Shown: positions 35,160 to 43,395 of the stretch, piece after piece
Numbering within the stretch: position 1 is the stretch's first letter
How the letters are laid out: the number at the start of each line of letters is the position of its first letter
Made by a program: the position numbers and the translations under genes
The notes under the pieces: model-generated
Seen by the model: only the letters and a program-made list of their open reading frames with translations
Told to the model about the DNA's origin: nothing
Databases searched by the model: none
Source: an uncultured Eubacteriales bacterium
GTDB taxonomy: Bacteria; Bacillota; Clostridia; Oscillospirales; Acutalibacteraceae
DNA: 64,000 nucleotides
Direction: 5' to 3'
NCBI GenBank assembly: GCA_949068525.1
Contig: CARTIQ010000001.1
Coordinates: forward strand, 67,649-131,648

Positions 35160-36164
35160 ATGAAAAATTATAGAAAATTCGGTCCCTGCGCTGTTTGTAA
35201 AAATGAATGTAAAATAGATGACGACATTGTTGTTTGTCCCGAATGTGGCACGCCGTATCATCGCAAATGTTATGAATCCTTTGGTCAATGCTTATATAGC
35301 GAAAAACACAGCGAAGGTTATGTTCACACAAACTCAAACGCGAAAGGCGATAATGATCAACCTCTAGAGCCTGCTGCTGAAGCTGGCCCTAAAAAATGTC
35401 CAAGATGCTTTAAGGAAAACCCTAAAGACTCTTGCTTTTGCAGCAATTGCGGTTACCCTTTAACTGGTGGCCCCGTGCGCACTACTACATTTATTAATGG
35501 GTTTCCAATTAACCCTATGCCTGGATTTGAGCCGATGTTTAAGATTAATGAAAATGGAACTATTGACAACATAAAAATTTCGGATTTTGCCCGGTATATC
35601 AAGGGGAATTTATTGTATTATATTCCAATTTTCAAGAATATAAGCAAGGTGGGCAAAAGCAGATTCAATTTTAGTGCTTTTGTGTTTTCTGGAGCTTGGT
35701 TTTTGTATCGAAAAATATATAAAATCGGGATTATTTTTACTTCGCTGATTATTTTGCTTTCTGTTTTGTCCATGTTTATCGAGTTTACTTACGCGAATGA
35801 TATTTTGGGTTCTATCTTTAAGGCCGTAGGCGTCGCAAGCAGCGCTGATATTACTATCGACAAATACGATCTGATTTTAGCTCAATTTTACGCCCTGCCT
35901 CTGCTACAGAAAATTATTCTCTTTTTCCCGTCTATTGTAAAAGTCATAACCTTTGCTATTATGCTGTTTTCGGGCTTTTGCGCTAACAGAATTTACTATA
36001 AAAACTGCTGCTCTAAGATTAAAAAGATTAAAGTTCTCTGCAAAGACGACCGCAAACTGTTTGACGAGGAGATTAATAAATTGGGCGGCGTTAACTTTAA
36101 AATTATCCCGTTTATCTCGATATGCTATATTATAATTGAGTATTTGCCACGGTTTTTAATTTGA
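35160..36164 (+). CDS. Prokaryotic RING finger / zinc-ribbon membrane protein (DUF2628-like)
   Basis: 334 aa of unknown function. Seen: an N-terminal prokaryotic RING-type finger (CAVCKNECKIDDDIVVCPEC, then HRKCYESFGQC, residues ~9-44), a second four-cysteine zinc ribbon (CPRCFKENPKDSCFCSNC, ~80-97), then a hydrophobic C-terminal half with about three membrane segments. That half resembles DUF2628 (FNFSAFVFSGAWFLYRKIYK). The architecture is common in Oscillospiraceae. AAGGAG lies 9 nt before the ATG. The next gene, galE, is 44 nt downstream. No E2-binding or ubiquitin system is visible, so ubiquitin ligase activity should not be assumed. Confidence 0.8.
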   Translation: MKNYRKFGPCAVCKNECKIDDDIVVCPECGTPYHRKCYESFGQCLYSEKHSEGYVHTNSNAKGDNDQPLEPAAEAGPKKCPRCFKENPKDSCFCSNCGYPLTGGPVRTTTFINGFPINPMPGFEPMFKINENGTIDNIKISDFARYIKGNLLYYIPIFKNISKVGKSRFNFSAFVFSGAWFLYRKIYKIGIIFTSLIILLSVLSMFIEFTYANDILGSIFKAVGVASSADITIDKYDLILAQFYALPLLQKIILFFPSIVKVITFAIMLFSGFCANRIYYKNCCSKIKKIKVLCKDDRKLFDEEINKLGGVNFKIIPFISICYIIIEYLPRFLI

Positions 36165-36208
36165 GGATTTCGGTTTAGCTTAAAAATCTTGTTATTGGGG
36201 TTGGTCTT

Positions 36209-37210
36209 TTGAATATCCTTGTCACAGGTGGAGCAGGGTATATTGGCAGTCACACTTGCGTTCAGCTTTTAGATGCTGGGCACAAGGTTGTTATTTTTGA
36301 TAATTTCTGTAATAGCCACTCTAACGTCATCTCGCGCATTGAGAAAATTGCAGGCAAAAAAGTAAAATTATATGTTGGTGATATTCGAGATAAATCGGTT
36401 CTGGAAAGAATTTTTTGCGAAAACCAGATTGATGCTGTTATTCACTTTGCCGGGTTAAAATCTGTTAGCGAGTCGGTTAAAAGTCCGCTAATTTATTACG
36501 ATAATAACGTCATGGGTGCCGTAGCTTTATGCCTTGCTATGCAAAAATTTAACGTTAGACGGTTGATATTTAGCTCCTCCGCAACTGTATACGGCACCGC
36601 TGCAGAGGCTCCATATGATGAGTCTATGCCAACTGGCAGCGTTTGTAATCCTTATGGCCGCACTAAATATTTTATTGAGGAAATTTTAAAAGATATTTTT
36701 GCCGCTGATCCCGCCTGGTATATCACCATTTTGCGCTATTTTAATCCCATTGGCGCTCATGAGAATGCTCTGTTGGGCGAGGATCCTTGTGGAATCCCCA
36801 ACAACATCATGCCTTATATTTCTCAGGTGGCTGCAAAAAAACTGCCTTTATTAACTGTTTTTGGCAACGATTACAATACCCACGATGGTACCTGTGTCCG
36901 GGACTACATCCATGTTGTCGATCTTGCTAACGGACACTTAAAGGCTTTAGAAAAAATGGTTCACAATAACGGTGGTTTTAACATTTATAATCTTGGCACC
37001 GGTAAAGGTTACAGTGTTTTGGAACTAATACGCGCTTTTGAAAAGGTTTCTGGTCAAAAAATTAATTATAAAATTGGCCCTCGCCGTGCTGGGGACTTGC
37101 CAATAGTCTTTGCCGACACCAAAAAGGCCGAAAAAGATCTCGGCTTTAAGGCTAAATTCGGCATAGAAAAAATGTGCACAGACACTTGGAACTGGCAAAA
37201 AAATAATTGA
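36209..37210 (+). CDS. galE: UDP-glucose 4-epimerase
   Basis: Interconverts UDP-glucose and UDP-galactose for surface glycans or galactose use. 333 aa, SDR fold. Seen: NAD-binding MNILVTGGAGYIGSHT, SSSATVYG, the catalytic pair in NPYGRTKYFIE (YxxxK), and FNPIGAHENALLGEDP. TTG at 36209 has GGGG 8 nt upstream. Cotranscribed with the RING-type gene; ends before a terminator shared with the convergent nucleotide transporter gene. Confidence 0.95.
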   Translation: MNILVTGGAGYIGSHTCVQLLDAGHKVVIFDNFCNSHSNVISRIEKIAGKKVKLYVGDIRDKSVLERIFCENQIDAVIHFAGLKSVSESVKSPLIYYDNNVMGAVALCLAMQKFNVRRLIFSSSATVYGTAAEAPYDESMPTGSVCNPYGRTKYFIEEILKDIFAADPAWYITILRYFNPIGAHENALLGEDPCGIPNNIMPYISQVAAKKLPLLTVFGNDYNTHDGTCVRDYIHVVDLANGHLKALEKMVHNNGGFNIYNLGTGKGYSVLELIRAFEKVSGQKINYKIGPRRAGDLPIVFADTKKAEKDLGFKAKFGIEKMCTDTWNWQKNN

Positions 37211-37245
37211 ATTCGCTAAAAATTTAAAATAATATAAAAAGCAAA

Positions 37246-37281
37246 AGCCCCGTCACAATAACTGTGAAAGGGCTGTTTTTA
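37246..37281. terminator. Terminator between galE and the nucleotide transporter
   Basis: AGCCC and TCACA (37246-37257) pair with TGTGA and GGGCT (37263-37274), interrupted by a small internal loop, then GTTTTT on the plus strand. The minus strand also continues into GCTTTTGCTTTTT, so it can serve both convergent genes. Confidence 0.75.
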
Positions 37282-37315
37282 TGTTTATTAAATTAACTTA
37301 AACCTATAGCAAAAC

Positions 37316-38830
37316 TTACTTAAGCTCTTCTTCGTTTTTGGCTGCAACTGCTGTTTCATACTTTTTGCTCAAGCCAAATACCGACAATGTCCAGGCAACT
37401 ACAGTAACACCAAAGATAGCCACAATAGTCACAAGGTGAGACATTATGTTTGGCACAATTCCATACATAACTTGCTGAATAAGCGATGCTCCAGCTTTAC
37501 CAGCACGGCCGCCGATAACTTCAACCGCAGCCTGGCCTTTTGTTTTTGTATCTTCATCAAGTGGCAGGTATGCCATACTCTTAGTTGTGTCAAACAGAGA
37601 ATATTTAATGCTCTTACACAAAGCATCCTGAACAATTCCAACCCAAGTTGCCAAAATAAGTGCCGACATTCCGAAAATTTGTGCAGCTACAAAATGTCTG
37701 TAAAGAACCAGTGCAAAGAATATTCCGCCCAAAATCAAGAACATTAACGGAGTAATCACAGCCGAGGTTTTCCATTTGCAGTTTCTTAAAATAAATGCAC
37801 CAATAAAAACAACCAATATAGAGAAAACACCAGTAAATATGGAGATATTACCTTGCATAGAAGCATACTGTTCGCCTTCAAAAGCTTCTCTCATATGAGC
37901 TTTTAGTATAATTTCTGCAAAGTTGATTGAAATTCCATAGCCCATAACAAGCATACCAATTAGTAACAGATAAGAGTTTGTAAACAAAATCTTTATGCCT
38001 TCAAGCACACTAACTTTTTCTTTCTTTTTCTTTGGTTTAATTTGTGCTTCATCATAAAATCTTGGATCTTTCAAAACAACATTATTTATATACCAAAAAA
38101 TTCCCATAATAGTTGCCGCAACTGCCAAGAGCGCTATTATAAGCATTTTGACATTGCTAATAGAAGCATCTTTTAGGGCTGTTTTTATTGTAACACCAGC
38201 AGAAATTACGCCAATGTTACCAATTAATGAAAATAATCCAAAAAATCTTTTTACTTCATGTCTCATCGTTGTTGCGTTTGCAAACATCCAGAATAACGAG
38301 GAAATTCCCATAGTTCCCCAAATTTCCGAAACCACATAAAACAAAGTAGTTGGCCAGTTACCCAAACACGTAAGGAATGTTCTAAAAAATGTTGGTGCAG
38401 CCTCGGTCATAGCTGTAATTTGCTCTGTAGACATAATCAAACTATCAAGGTTTGGGTAAAGGATAAAACCAAACACCGCATAAAAGACCATAAAAGAAGC
38501 AACAATTATGTAAAATGTCTTCTTAAGGTCAAATTTGTTCATCAAAAAATTAAAAGCAATAACCACTAAAAACGCAGCCGGCAGAACATACCAAATTTTA
38601 AGCGCACTAATAAGTTGTGCAGTATCTGCCTTGCCAGCGCCAGCCCATATGTTGGTGTGATACTGTACAAAAATATCCTTCAAATCGCGAACTAAAGTAT
38701 AGAAAAAAAGAATAAACGCCATAAGAAAACTCATAGGCAAGAATTTTTTTAGCTCATAAGCATGAATAGGCCAAACCAATTCCTGAAACTTGTTAAACTC
38801 TTTAGTTTGAGTTTGTTGTTGGGTTGTCAT
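37316..38830 (-). CDS. ATP/ADP translocase (nucleotide transporter, NTT/AAA family, TC 2.A.12)
   Basis: 504 aa with about 12 membrane helices, the usual length for Npt/Tlc proteins. Family marks seen: ELVWPIHAYELKKFLPMSFL at the N-terminus, YTLVRDLKDIFV (substrate-binding Lys region), YVVSEIWGTMGISSLFWMFA (conserved Glu), GYGISINFAEIILK, and the hallmark SIKYSLFDTTKSMAYLPLDE followed by DTKTKGQAAVEVIGGRAGK. In characterised members these proteins exchange host ATP for bacterial ADP, or import nucleotides or NAD; substrate cannot be read from sequence. AGGAG lies 11 nt before the ATG. It is monocistronic, with its own strong promoter, a palindrome in its leader and a terminator. Known mainly from intracellular bacteria and plastids, so its presence here suggests an intracellular habit and probable horizontal gain. 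Confidence 0.95.
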   Translation of the reverse strand: MTTQQQTQTKEFNKFQELVWPIHAYELKKFLPMSFLMAFILFFYTLVRDLKDIFVQYHTNIWAGAGKADTAQLISALKIWYVLPAAFLVVIAFNFLMNKFDLKKTFYIIVASFMVFYAVFGFILYPNLDSLIMSTEQITAMTEAAPTFFRTFLTCLGNWPTTLFYVVSEIWGTMGISSLFWMFANATTMRHEVKRFFGLFSLIGNIGVISAGVTIKTALKDASISNVKMLIIALLAVAATIMGIFWYINNVVLKDPRFYDEAQIKPKKKKEKVSVLEGIKILFTNSYLLLIGMLVMGYGISINFAEIILKAHMREAFEGEQYASMQGNISIFTGVFSILVVFIGAFILRNCKWKTSAVITPLMFLILGGIFFALVLYRHFVAAQIFGMSALILATWVGIVQDALCKSIKYSLFDTTKSMAYLPLDEDTKTKGQAAVEVIGGRAGKAGASLIQQVMYGIVPNIMSHLVTIVAIFGVTVVAWTLSVFGLSKKYETAVAAKNEEELK

Positions 38831-38962
38831 TTTTTTACATTCTCCTTCAGATTAAAGGTAATAAATTTTGCGGATTTTGTTACTATGGCACTCAGTATGC
38901 ACAAAAATTAGGAATTATCAAAAGAAAGACTTAATAATTGACCCCCTTTGCAAATTTAATTA

Positions 38963-38976
38963 AGGTGTGCACACCT
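38963..38976. promoter_or_regulatory. Perfect 14-bp palindrome, candidate operator of the nucleotide transporter gene
   Basis: AGGTGTGCACACCT is self-complementary over all 14 bases, with AT-rich flanks (TTA and TATTAA) extending the symmetry imperfectly. It lies about 25-40 nt downstream of the transcription start expected from the minus-strand promoter at 39009-39037, a position suited to repressor binding. The regulator is not identified. Confidence 0.5.
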
Positions 38977-39008
38977 ATTAAAAAATCACATTCCGCAAGA
39001 CATAATAG

Positions 39009-39037
39009 ATTATATCAAATTTTTTAACTTTATTCAA
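39009..39037 (-). promoter_or_regulatory. Sigma-A promoter for the nucleotide transporter
   Basis: On the minus strand TTGAAT (39032-39037), 17-nt spacer, TATAAT (39009-39014). It gives a leader of about 170 nt. The 414-nt gap 38831-39244 holds this promoter, the palindrome and the divergent pot promoter, with no gene. Confidence 0.75.
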
Positions 39038-39163
39038 GTCTTTTTCACAGCGAAATTATATTTTGATAAACTTTAATTATAATTTTCTTTATTATCATAA
39101 TATGCATGTAGTCATTACTTGTTCGTTTTTATATGTGTTTTTTACCTTTAATCCTTATTTTTA

Positions 39164-39192
39164 TTGACATTTTGCACGTTTCAAATTATCAT
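39164..39192 (+). promoter_or_regulatory. Sigma-A promoter for potABCD
   Basis: TTGACA (39164-39169), 17-nt spacer, TATCAT (39187-39192). A second TGCTAAAAT-like -10 follows about 20 nt later. Confidence 0.65.
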
Positions 39193-39244
39193 TTTACTTG
39201 TGCTAAAATTTTTGCGATTAATTGGGCTTTAAAGGAGATATTTT

Positions 39245-40399
39245 TTGTTGGAAAAAGATGTGATAATTTCATTAAAAAACATTACAGTTTCTTTTAATGG
39301 AAATACCGTTTTAAAAAATTTTAATCTTAACATAAAAAATGGCCACTTTGTCACTTTACTTGGATCTTCTGGCTGCGGAAAAACTACGATTTTGCGTATA
39401 ATCGGCGGGTTTGTTCAGCCTGATAGTGGCAAGGTTTTTTTTGCTGGCAAAAATGTTACGAAACTTCCGGCCCATAAACGTACTGTTAACACGATATTTC
39501 AGAATTATGCTCTTTTCCCTCATTTGAATGTATATGAGAATATTGCCTTTGGTATGCGGCTTCAAAAAAGGCCAGAGTCTCAGATAAGGGCTGAGGTTGC
39601 TAAGATGCTTAAAATGGTAAGCCTTAATGGATTTGAAAGTCGAAATATTGCAAATTTATCCGGAGGCCAGCAGCAACGCGTCGCCATCGCTCGGGCTCTT
39701 GTAAATAACCCTAAAGTACTTTTGCTTGACGAACCCTTGGGGGCTCTTGATTTGAAGTTGCGAAAGGATATGCAAACCGAACTCAAAAAAATCCAGCAAA
39801 AAATGGGCATCACTTTCGTTTTTGTTACGCATGATCAGGAAGAAGCACTTTCTATGTCTGACACGGTTGTTGTTATGGACAGTGGCCAAATTCAGCAGAT
39901 TGGTTCCCCTCAGGATATTTACAATGAGCCGAAAAACGCCTTCGTTGCAGACTTCATTGGAGAGAGTAATATTATTGACGGCATTATGCACGAGGATTAC
40001 GTTGTTGAGTTTGCTGGACGTAAGTTTGATTGCCTTGATGCTGGTTTTTTAAAAAAAGAAAATGTTGACGTTGTGATTCGGCCAGAGGATATTGAGGTTA
40101 CTTCGCCAGAGGATGGTCATATTTCGGGCACGGTTACTTCGGTTACATTTATTGGTGTGCATTATGAGATTATTGTGGATATCGACGGCTTTAAATGGAT
40201 GATTCAATCTACCGATAGCCAAAATCCGGGAGATGTTATTGGGCTTTTGCTGCAACCAGATGATATCCATATAATGAAAAAATCGGAGCATTCTGGCGAG
40301 TATGGCGATTATAGCGCTTTTAGTGACGAAATGTACGAGGTTTACGAGGAAAATTTGCCGGATGCGAGCATTAAGGTTGGTGATAAAAATGAAAGTTAA
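39245..40399 (+). CDS. potA: Spermidine/putrescine ABC transporter ATP-binding protein
   Basis: Energises polyamine uptake with PotB, PotC and PotD encoded downstream. 384 aa. Seen: Walker A LLGSSGCGKTTILRIIG, NTIFQNYALFPHLNV (Q-loop), signature LSGGQQQRVAIARAL, Walker B LLLDEPLGALD, FVTHDQEEAL (H-loop), then a C-terminal TOBE-type regulatory domain. TTG at 39245 has GGAG 7 nt upstream. Divergent from the nucleotide transporter gene; potB starts inside its last 11 bases. Confidence 0.95.
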   Translation: MLEKDVIISLKNITVSFNGNTVLKNFNLNIKNGHFVTLLGSSGCGKTTILRIIGGFVQPDSGKVFFAGKNVTKLPAHKRTVNTIFQNYALFPHLNVYENIAFGMRLQKRPESQIRAEVAKMLKMVSLNGFESRNIANLSGGQQQRVAIARALVNNPKVLLLDEPLGALDLKLRKDMQTELKKIQQKMGITFVFVTHDQEEALSMSDTVVVMDSGQIQQIGSPQDIYNEPKNAFVADFIGESNIIDGIMHEDYVVEFAGRKFDCLDAGFLKKENVDVVIRPEDIEVTSPEDGHISGTVTSVTFIGVHYEIIVDIDGFKWMIQSTDSQNPGDVIGLLLQPDDIHIMKKSEHSGEYGDYSAFSDEMYEVYEENLPDASIKVGDKNES

Positions 40400-41213
40400 G
40401 TCTTTGTCACTACCTTATATTGTTTGGATGGCGATATTTACACTTGTGCCTATGCTTTTGGTTTTGGTTTTCGCTTTTACCGATAAATCTTGGAATTTTA
40501 CTTTTGAAAATATTATTAATGTGGGCTATTACTCAAATATATTTTTGCGCTCAATTTGGCTAGGAGCTATTTCTACCGCTATTTGCCTTCTTTTGGGGTA
40601 CCCGCTTGCTTATATTATTGTTAAGATCCCGGCCAAAAAGCAGGGCATCATAGTTATGCTCATTATGCTGCCTATGTGGATGAACTTTTTGCTACGGACT
40701 TACGCTTGGATGACTATCCTTGAAAATAACGGGCTTTTGAATAAAGCCTTATCTTTTTTGGGAGTTTCGCATCCTGTTTTTTTTATAAATACTTCTGGCG
40801 CGGTGGTTTTAGGGATGGTTTACAATTTTTTGCCTTATATGATTTTACCGATTTACTCTGCTGTTTCTAAAATAGATAAAAAAATCATCGAAGCGGCGCA
40901 AGATCTGGGCGCAGGCAGAAGTAAAGTCTTTTTTAAAGTTTTGTTGCCACTCAGTTTGCCGGGAGTTATTTCTGGCGTCACTATGGTTTTTGTGCCAGCT
41001 GTTAGCACTTTTATTATATCTAAAATGCTGGGCGGCGGTGCACATATTCTTATTGGAGACCTTATCGAAATGCAATTTTTGGGTAGTACATATAATCCTC
41101 ACCTGGGGTCTGCTATTTCTTTTGTTTTGATGATTCTAATTTTCATCTCTATTGGGATTATGAACCAGTTTGACGACTCAGATGAACTTTCTTTGCCAGC
41201 GGCGTACCGCTAG
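40389..41213 (+). CDS. potB: Spermidine/putrescine ABC transporter permease PotB
   Basis: Inner-membrane subunit, 274 aa, six predicted helices. Seen: an N-terminal helix after MKVKSLSLPYIVWMAIF and the EAA loop that contacts PotA (IIEAAQDLGAGRSKVFFKVL). ATG at 40389 overlaps the potA 3' end by 11 nt, so the genes are coupled; in-frame ORF upstream of this is potA sequence. Followed by potC. Confidence 0.93.
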   Translation: MKVKSLSLPYIVWMAIFTLVPMLLVLVFAFTDKSWNFTFENIINVGYYSNIFLRSIWLGAISTAICLLLGYPLAYIIVKIPAKKQGIIVMLIMLPMWMNFLLRTYAWMTILENNGLLNKALSFLGVSHPVFFINTSGAVVLGMVYNFLPYMILPIYSAVSKIDKKIIEAAQDLGAGRSKVFFKVLLPLSLPGVISGVTMVFVPAVSTFIISKMLGGGAHILIGDLIEMQFLGSTYNPHLGSAISFVLMILIFISIGIMNQFDDSDELSLPAAYR

Positions 41214-41244
41214 AAATTTGCTTTTTGTTAAAGGAGGCTGTAAG

Positions 41245-42060
41245 TTGAAATTACTGGTAAACTCAAGGTCTAAATTAATATCTAAGCTGTATATGTGGCT
41301 TATTTTCTTCTTTTTGTATTCTCCACTTGTCGTGCTCATTGTCTTTTCATTTAATGAATCTAAGAGCCGCAACGTTTGGGCGGGGTTCTCTTTAAAATGG
41401 TATGCAAAATTATTTGCCGATAAAGAAATTCTGCGCGCTCTGTTTAATACTATAATAGTTGCGGTTACTGCTTCGTTTTTGGCCACCGTTATTGGAACCA
41501 TTGCTTGTTTTGGTATTTTAAAGATGAAACGCTGGGCAAAGCGCTCTATTATGAACGTCAACAACTTGCCGATTGTTAATCCAGAAATCGTTACAGGCGT
41601 CTCTTTGATGCTTCTTTTCGTGTTTGCTTATAAAAATTTAGGAATATTTCGGCCCGGCATAGTCACTTTAATTTTTGCCCATACAACCTTTTGCTTGCCG
41701 TATGTTGTGCTCTCTGTTCTGCCAAAGCTGCGGCAGATTAGCCCTTATTTATATGAAGCAGCTCAAGATTTGGGATGCACGCCTGCTCGGGCCTTTTTTA
41801 AAGTTATTTTACCAGATCTCTTACCTGGTATAGTTACTGGGTTTATTATGGCGTTTACTCTTTCGCTCGACGATTTTGTGATTAGCTATTTTACCAGCGG
41901 TGCCACTCAAACGCTGCCCATTGCAATATACTCCATGACTAGGAAAATTATCAGCCCCGAGATAAACGCTCTTTCGACGATATTATTTGTAGTTGTTCTT
42001 TTGCTTCTGATTGCAATAAACCTGCACCAAATTAAGGATGAAGGCAAGAATCATAATTAG
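41245..42060 (+). CDS. potC: Spermidine/putrescine ABC transporter permease PotC
   Basis: Second permease, 271 aa, six predicted helices. Seen: WLIFFFLYSPLVVLIVFSFN, NLPIVNPEIVTGVSLML, and the EAA loop YEAAQDLGCTPARAFFKVIL. TTG at 41245 has AAAGGAGG 7 nt upstream, preferred over upstream in-frame codons that overlap potB. With potB it forms the membrane channel of the polyamine importer. Confidence 0.93.
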   Translation: MKLLVNSRSKLISKLYMWLIFFFLYSPLVVLIVFSFNESKSRNVWAGFSLKWYAKLFADKEILRALFNTIIVAVTASFLATVIGTIACFGILKMKRWAKRSIMNVNNLPIVNPEIVTGVSLMLLFVFAYKNLGIFRPGIVTLIFAHTTFCLPYVVLSVLPKLRQISPYLYEAAQDLGCTPARAFFKVILPDLLPGIVTGFIMAFTLSLDDFVISYFTSGATQTLPIAIYSMTRKIISPEINALSTILFVVVLLLLIAINLHQIKDEGKNHN

Positions 42061-42105
42061 GCTATCAAGATTATTTAGATTTTAAGGAATTGGGGTGAGA
42101 AAATA

Positions 42106-43293
42106 TTGAAAAAAAAGTCCAGGTTGTTTGCCGCTATGGTGATCCTTTTTGTTGCTGTGTCTGCTTTTTTAGCGTGTATTGCCATATATAAAAATAGTCA
42201 CAAGCCCGCTGTTACGATCAATGTGTACAACTGGGGTGAGTATATCTCTGACGGAACTGACGGTGCCTTAAATGTTAACGAGGAATTTACCAAACGTACG
42301 GGAATCCATGTAAATTACAGCACTTTTTCTAGTAACGAAGCGCTTTTTGCGAAACTGCAAAACGGCGGCACCAAGTATGATGTGATTGTTCCCTCTGACT
42401 ACATGATCTCTAAAATGATTGCTTTAGGGATGCTCCAAAAGCTCAATTTTGATGCGATTCCTAACTTCTCATACATTGACGATTCCTTTCGTGGCCTTGA
42501 GTATGACCCCACAAATGAATATTCTGTGCCGTACACTTGGGGGGCAGTTGGGATTTTCTATAATAAAAAATTTGTCTCGGAGCCAGAAAACAAAATAACT
42601 TGGGACATATTATGGGACACTAAATATGCCGGGAAAATCCTGATGTTTGATAACCCTCGCGACGCATTTGCAATCTCTCAATTTAGGCTTGGGATACCCT
42701 TAAACTCTAAAAATAAAGAGGATTGGCTTTTGGCTGCTAAAGAACTAAAATCGCAACAACCGCTTGTACAAGCCTATGTTATGGATCAAATTTTTGACAA
42801 AATGGCGAACAACGAGGCCGCACTGGCACCTTATTATAACGGTGACGCTGCGCTTTTGACGCAGAAAAATAAAAATATTGGCTTTGTTATACCTAAAGAT
42901 GGCACCAATCGCTTTGTTGATGCTATGTGCATTCCGAAAAACTCGGAACATTTCGATGAGGCCTTGGCTTACATAAATTTTATGTGTGACCCTACTATTT
43001 CTACTGAAAACATTAATTATATTGGATATTCTTCTCCTGAGACTGCTGTTAAAAATCGGCTTGACAATAGCGTCGCCAACGGCAAAATTTGTTATCCGGA
43101 TGACTCTTATTTAAAAAATACGCAGGTTTTTACCTATCTGCCAGATGACGTAACCTCGCTTATAGACTCACTTTGGATTAATGTAAAAACCGGTGAACAA
43201 AAAGATCCGTTTGTGTTAATCGTCGTTTTGATCGGTTTTGCCTTGGTTTATTTAATTATTCTTTGTGTTAAAAAAAGAAAACCTACCATTTAA
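42106..43293 (+). CDS. potD: Polyamine-binding protein PotD with an added C-terminal membrane anchor
   Basis: 395-aa extracytoplasmic receptor of the importer. Seen: an N-terminal hydrophobic segment ending in FLACIAIY (a poor lipobox), then the PotD fold with VYNWGEYISDG, YDVIVPSDYMISKM, YSVPYTWGAVGIFYNKK, and NRFVDAMCIPKNSEH. The C-terminus continues into a membrane helix with a basic tail (LIVVLIGFALVYLIIL, then CVKKRKPTI), so the receptor may be anchored at both ends. Most PotD proteins lack this. TTG at 42106 with GGGGTGAG upstream. Last gene of potABCD. Confidence 0.92.
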   Translation: MKKKSRLFAAMVILFVAVSAFLACIAIYKNSHKPAVTINVYNWGEYISDGTDGALNVNEEFTKRTGIHVNYSTFSSNEALFAKLQNGGTKYDVIVPSDYMISKMIALGMLQKLNFDAIPNFSYIDDSFRGLEYDPTNEYSVPYTWGAVGIFYNKKFVSEPENKITWDILWDTKYAGKILMFDNPRDAFAISQFRLGIPLNSKNKEDWLLAAKELKSQQPLVQAYVMDQIFDKMANNEAALAPYYNGDAALLTQKNKNIGFVIPKDGTNRFVDAMCIPKNSEHFDEALAYINFMCDPTISTENINYIGYSSPETAVKNRLDNSVANGKICYPDDSYLKNTQVFTYLPDDVTSLIDSLWINVKTGEQKDPFVLIVVLIGFALVYLIILCVKKRKPTI

Positions 43294-43334
43294 CCAATAA
43301 TTTCGTAATTCGACGTTTTTATTGTAAAAAATAC

Positions 43335-43362
43335 TTGCGTCACTTAAAAAACATGATATAAT
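43335..43362 (+). promoter_or_regulatory. Promoter for the cohesin-like surface protein gene
   Basis: TTGCGT (43335-43340), 16-nt spacer, TATAAT (43357-43362) with a TGA extension (extended -10). Confidence 0.65.
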
Positions 43363-43395
43363 TTTAACAGATTAAAATAAAATGGGTTGATAAAT

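Noticed and set aside
35160..35300. RING finger as evidence for a bacterial ubiquitin ligase effector
   Set aside because: The domain is of the prokaryotic RING type, is followed by membrane helices, and has no secretion signal or ubiquitin partners nearby.
37316..38830. Annotation of the transporter as a generic MFS permease or mitochondrial-type carrier
   Set aside because: The NTT-specific motifs at both ends (PIHAYELKKFLP and KYSLFDTTKSMAYLPLDE) are decisive, and mitochondrial carrier PxDxxR repeats are absent.
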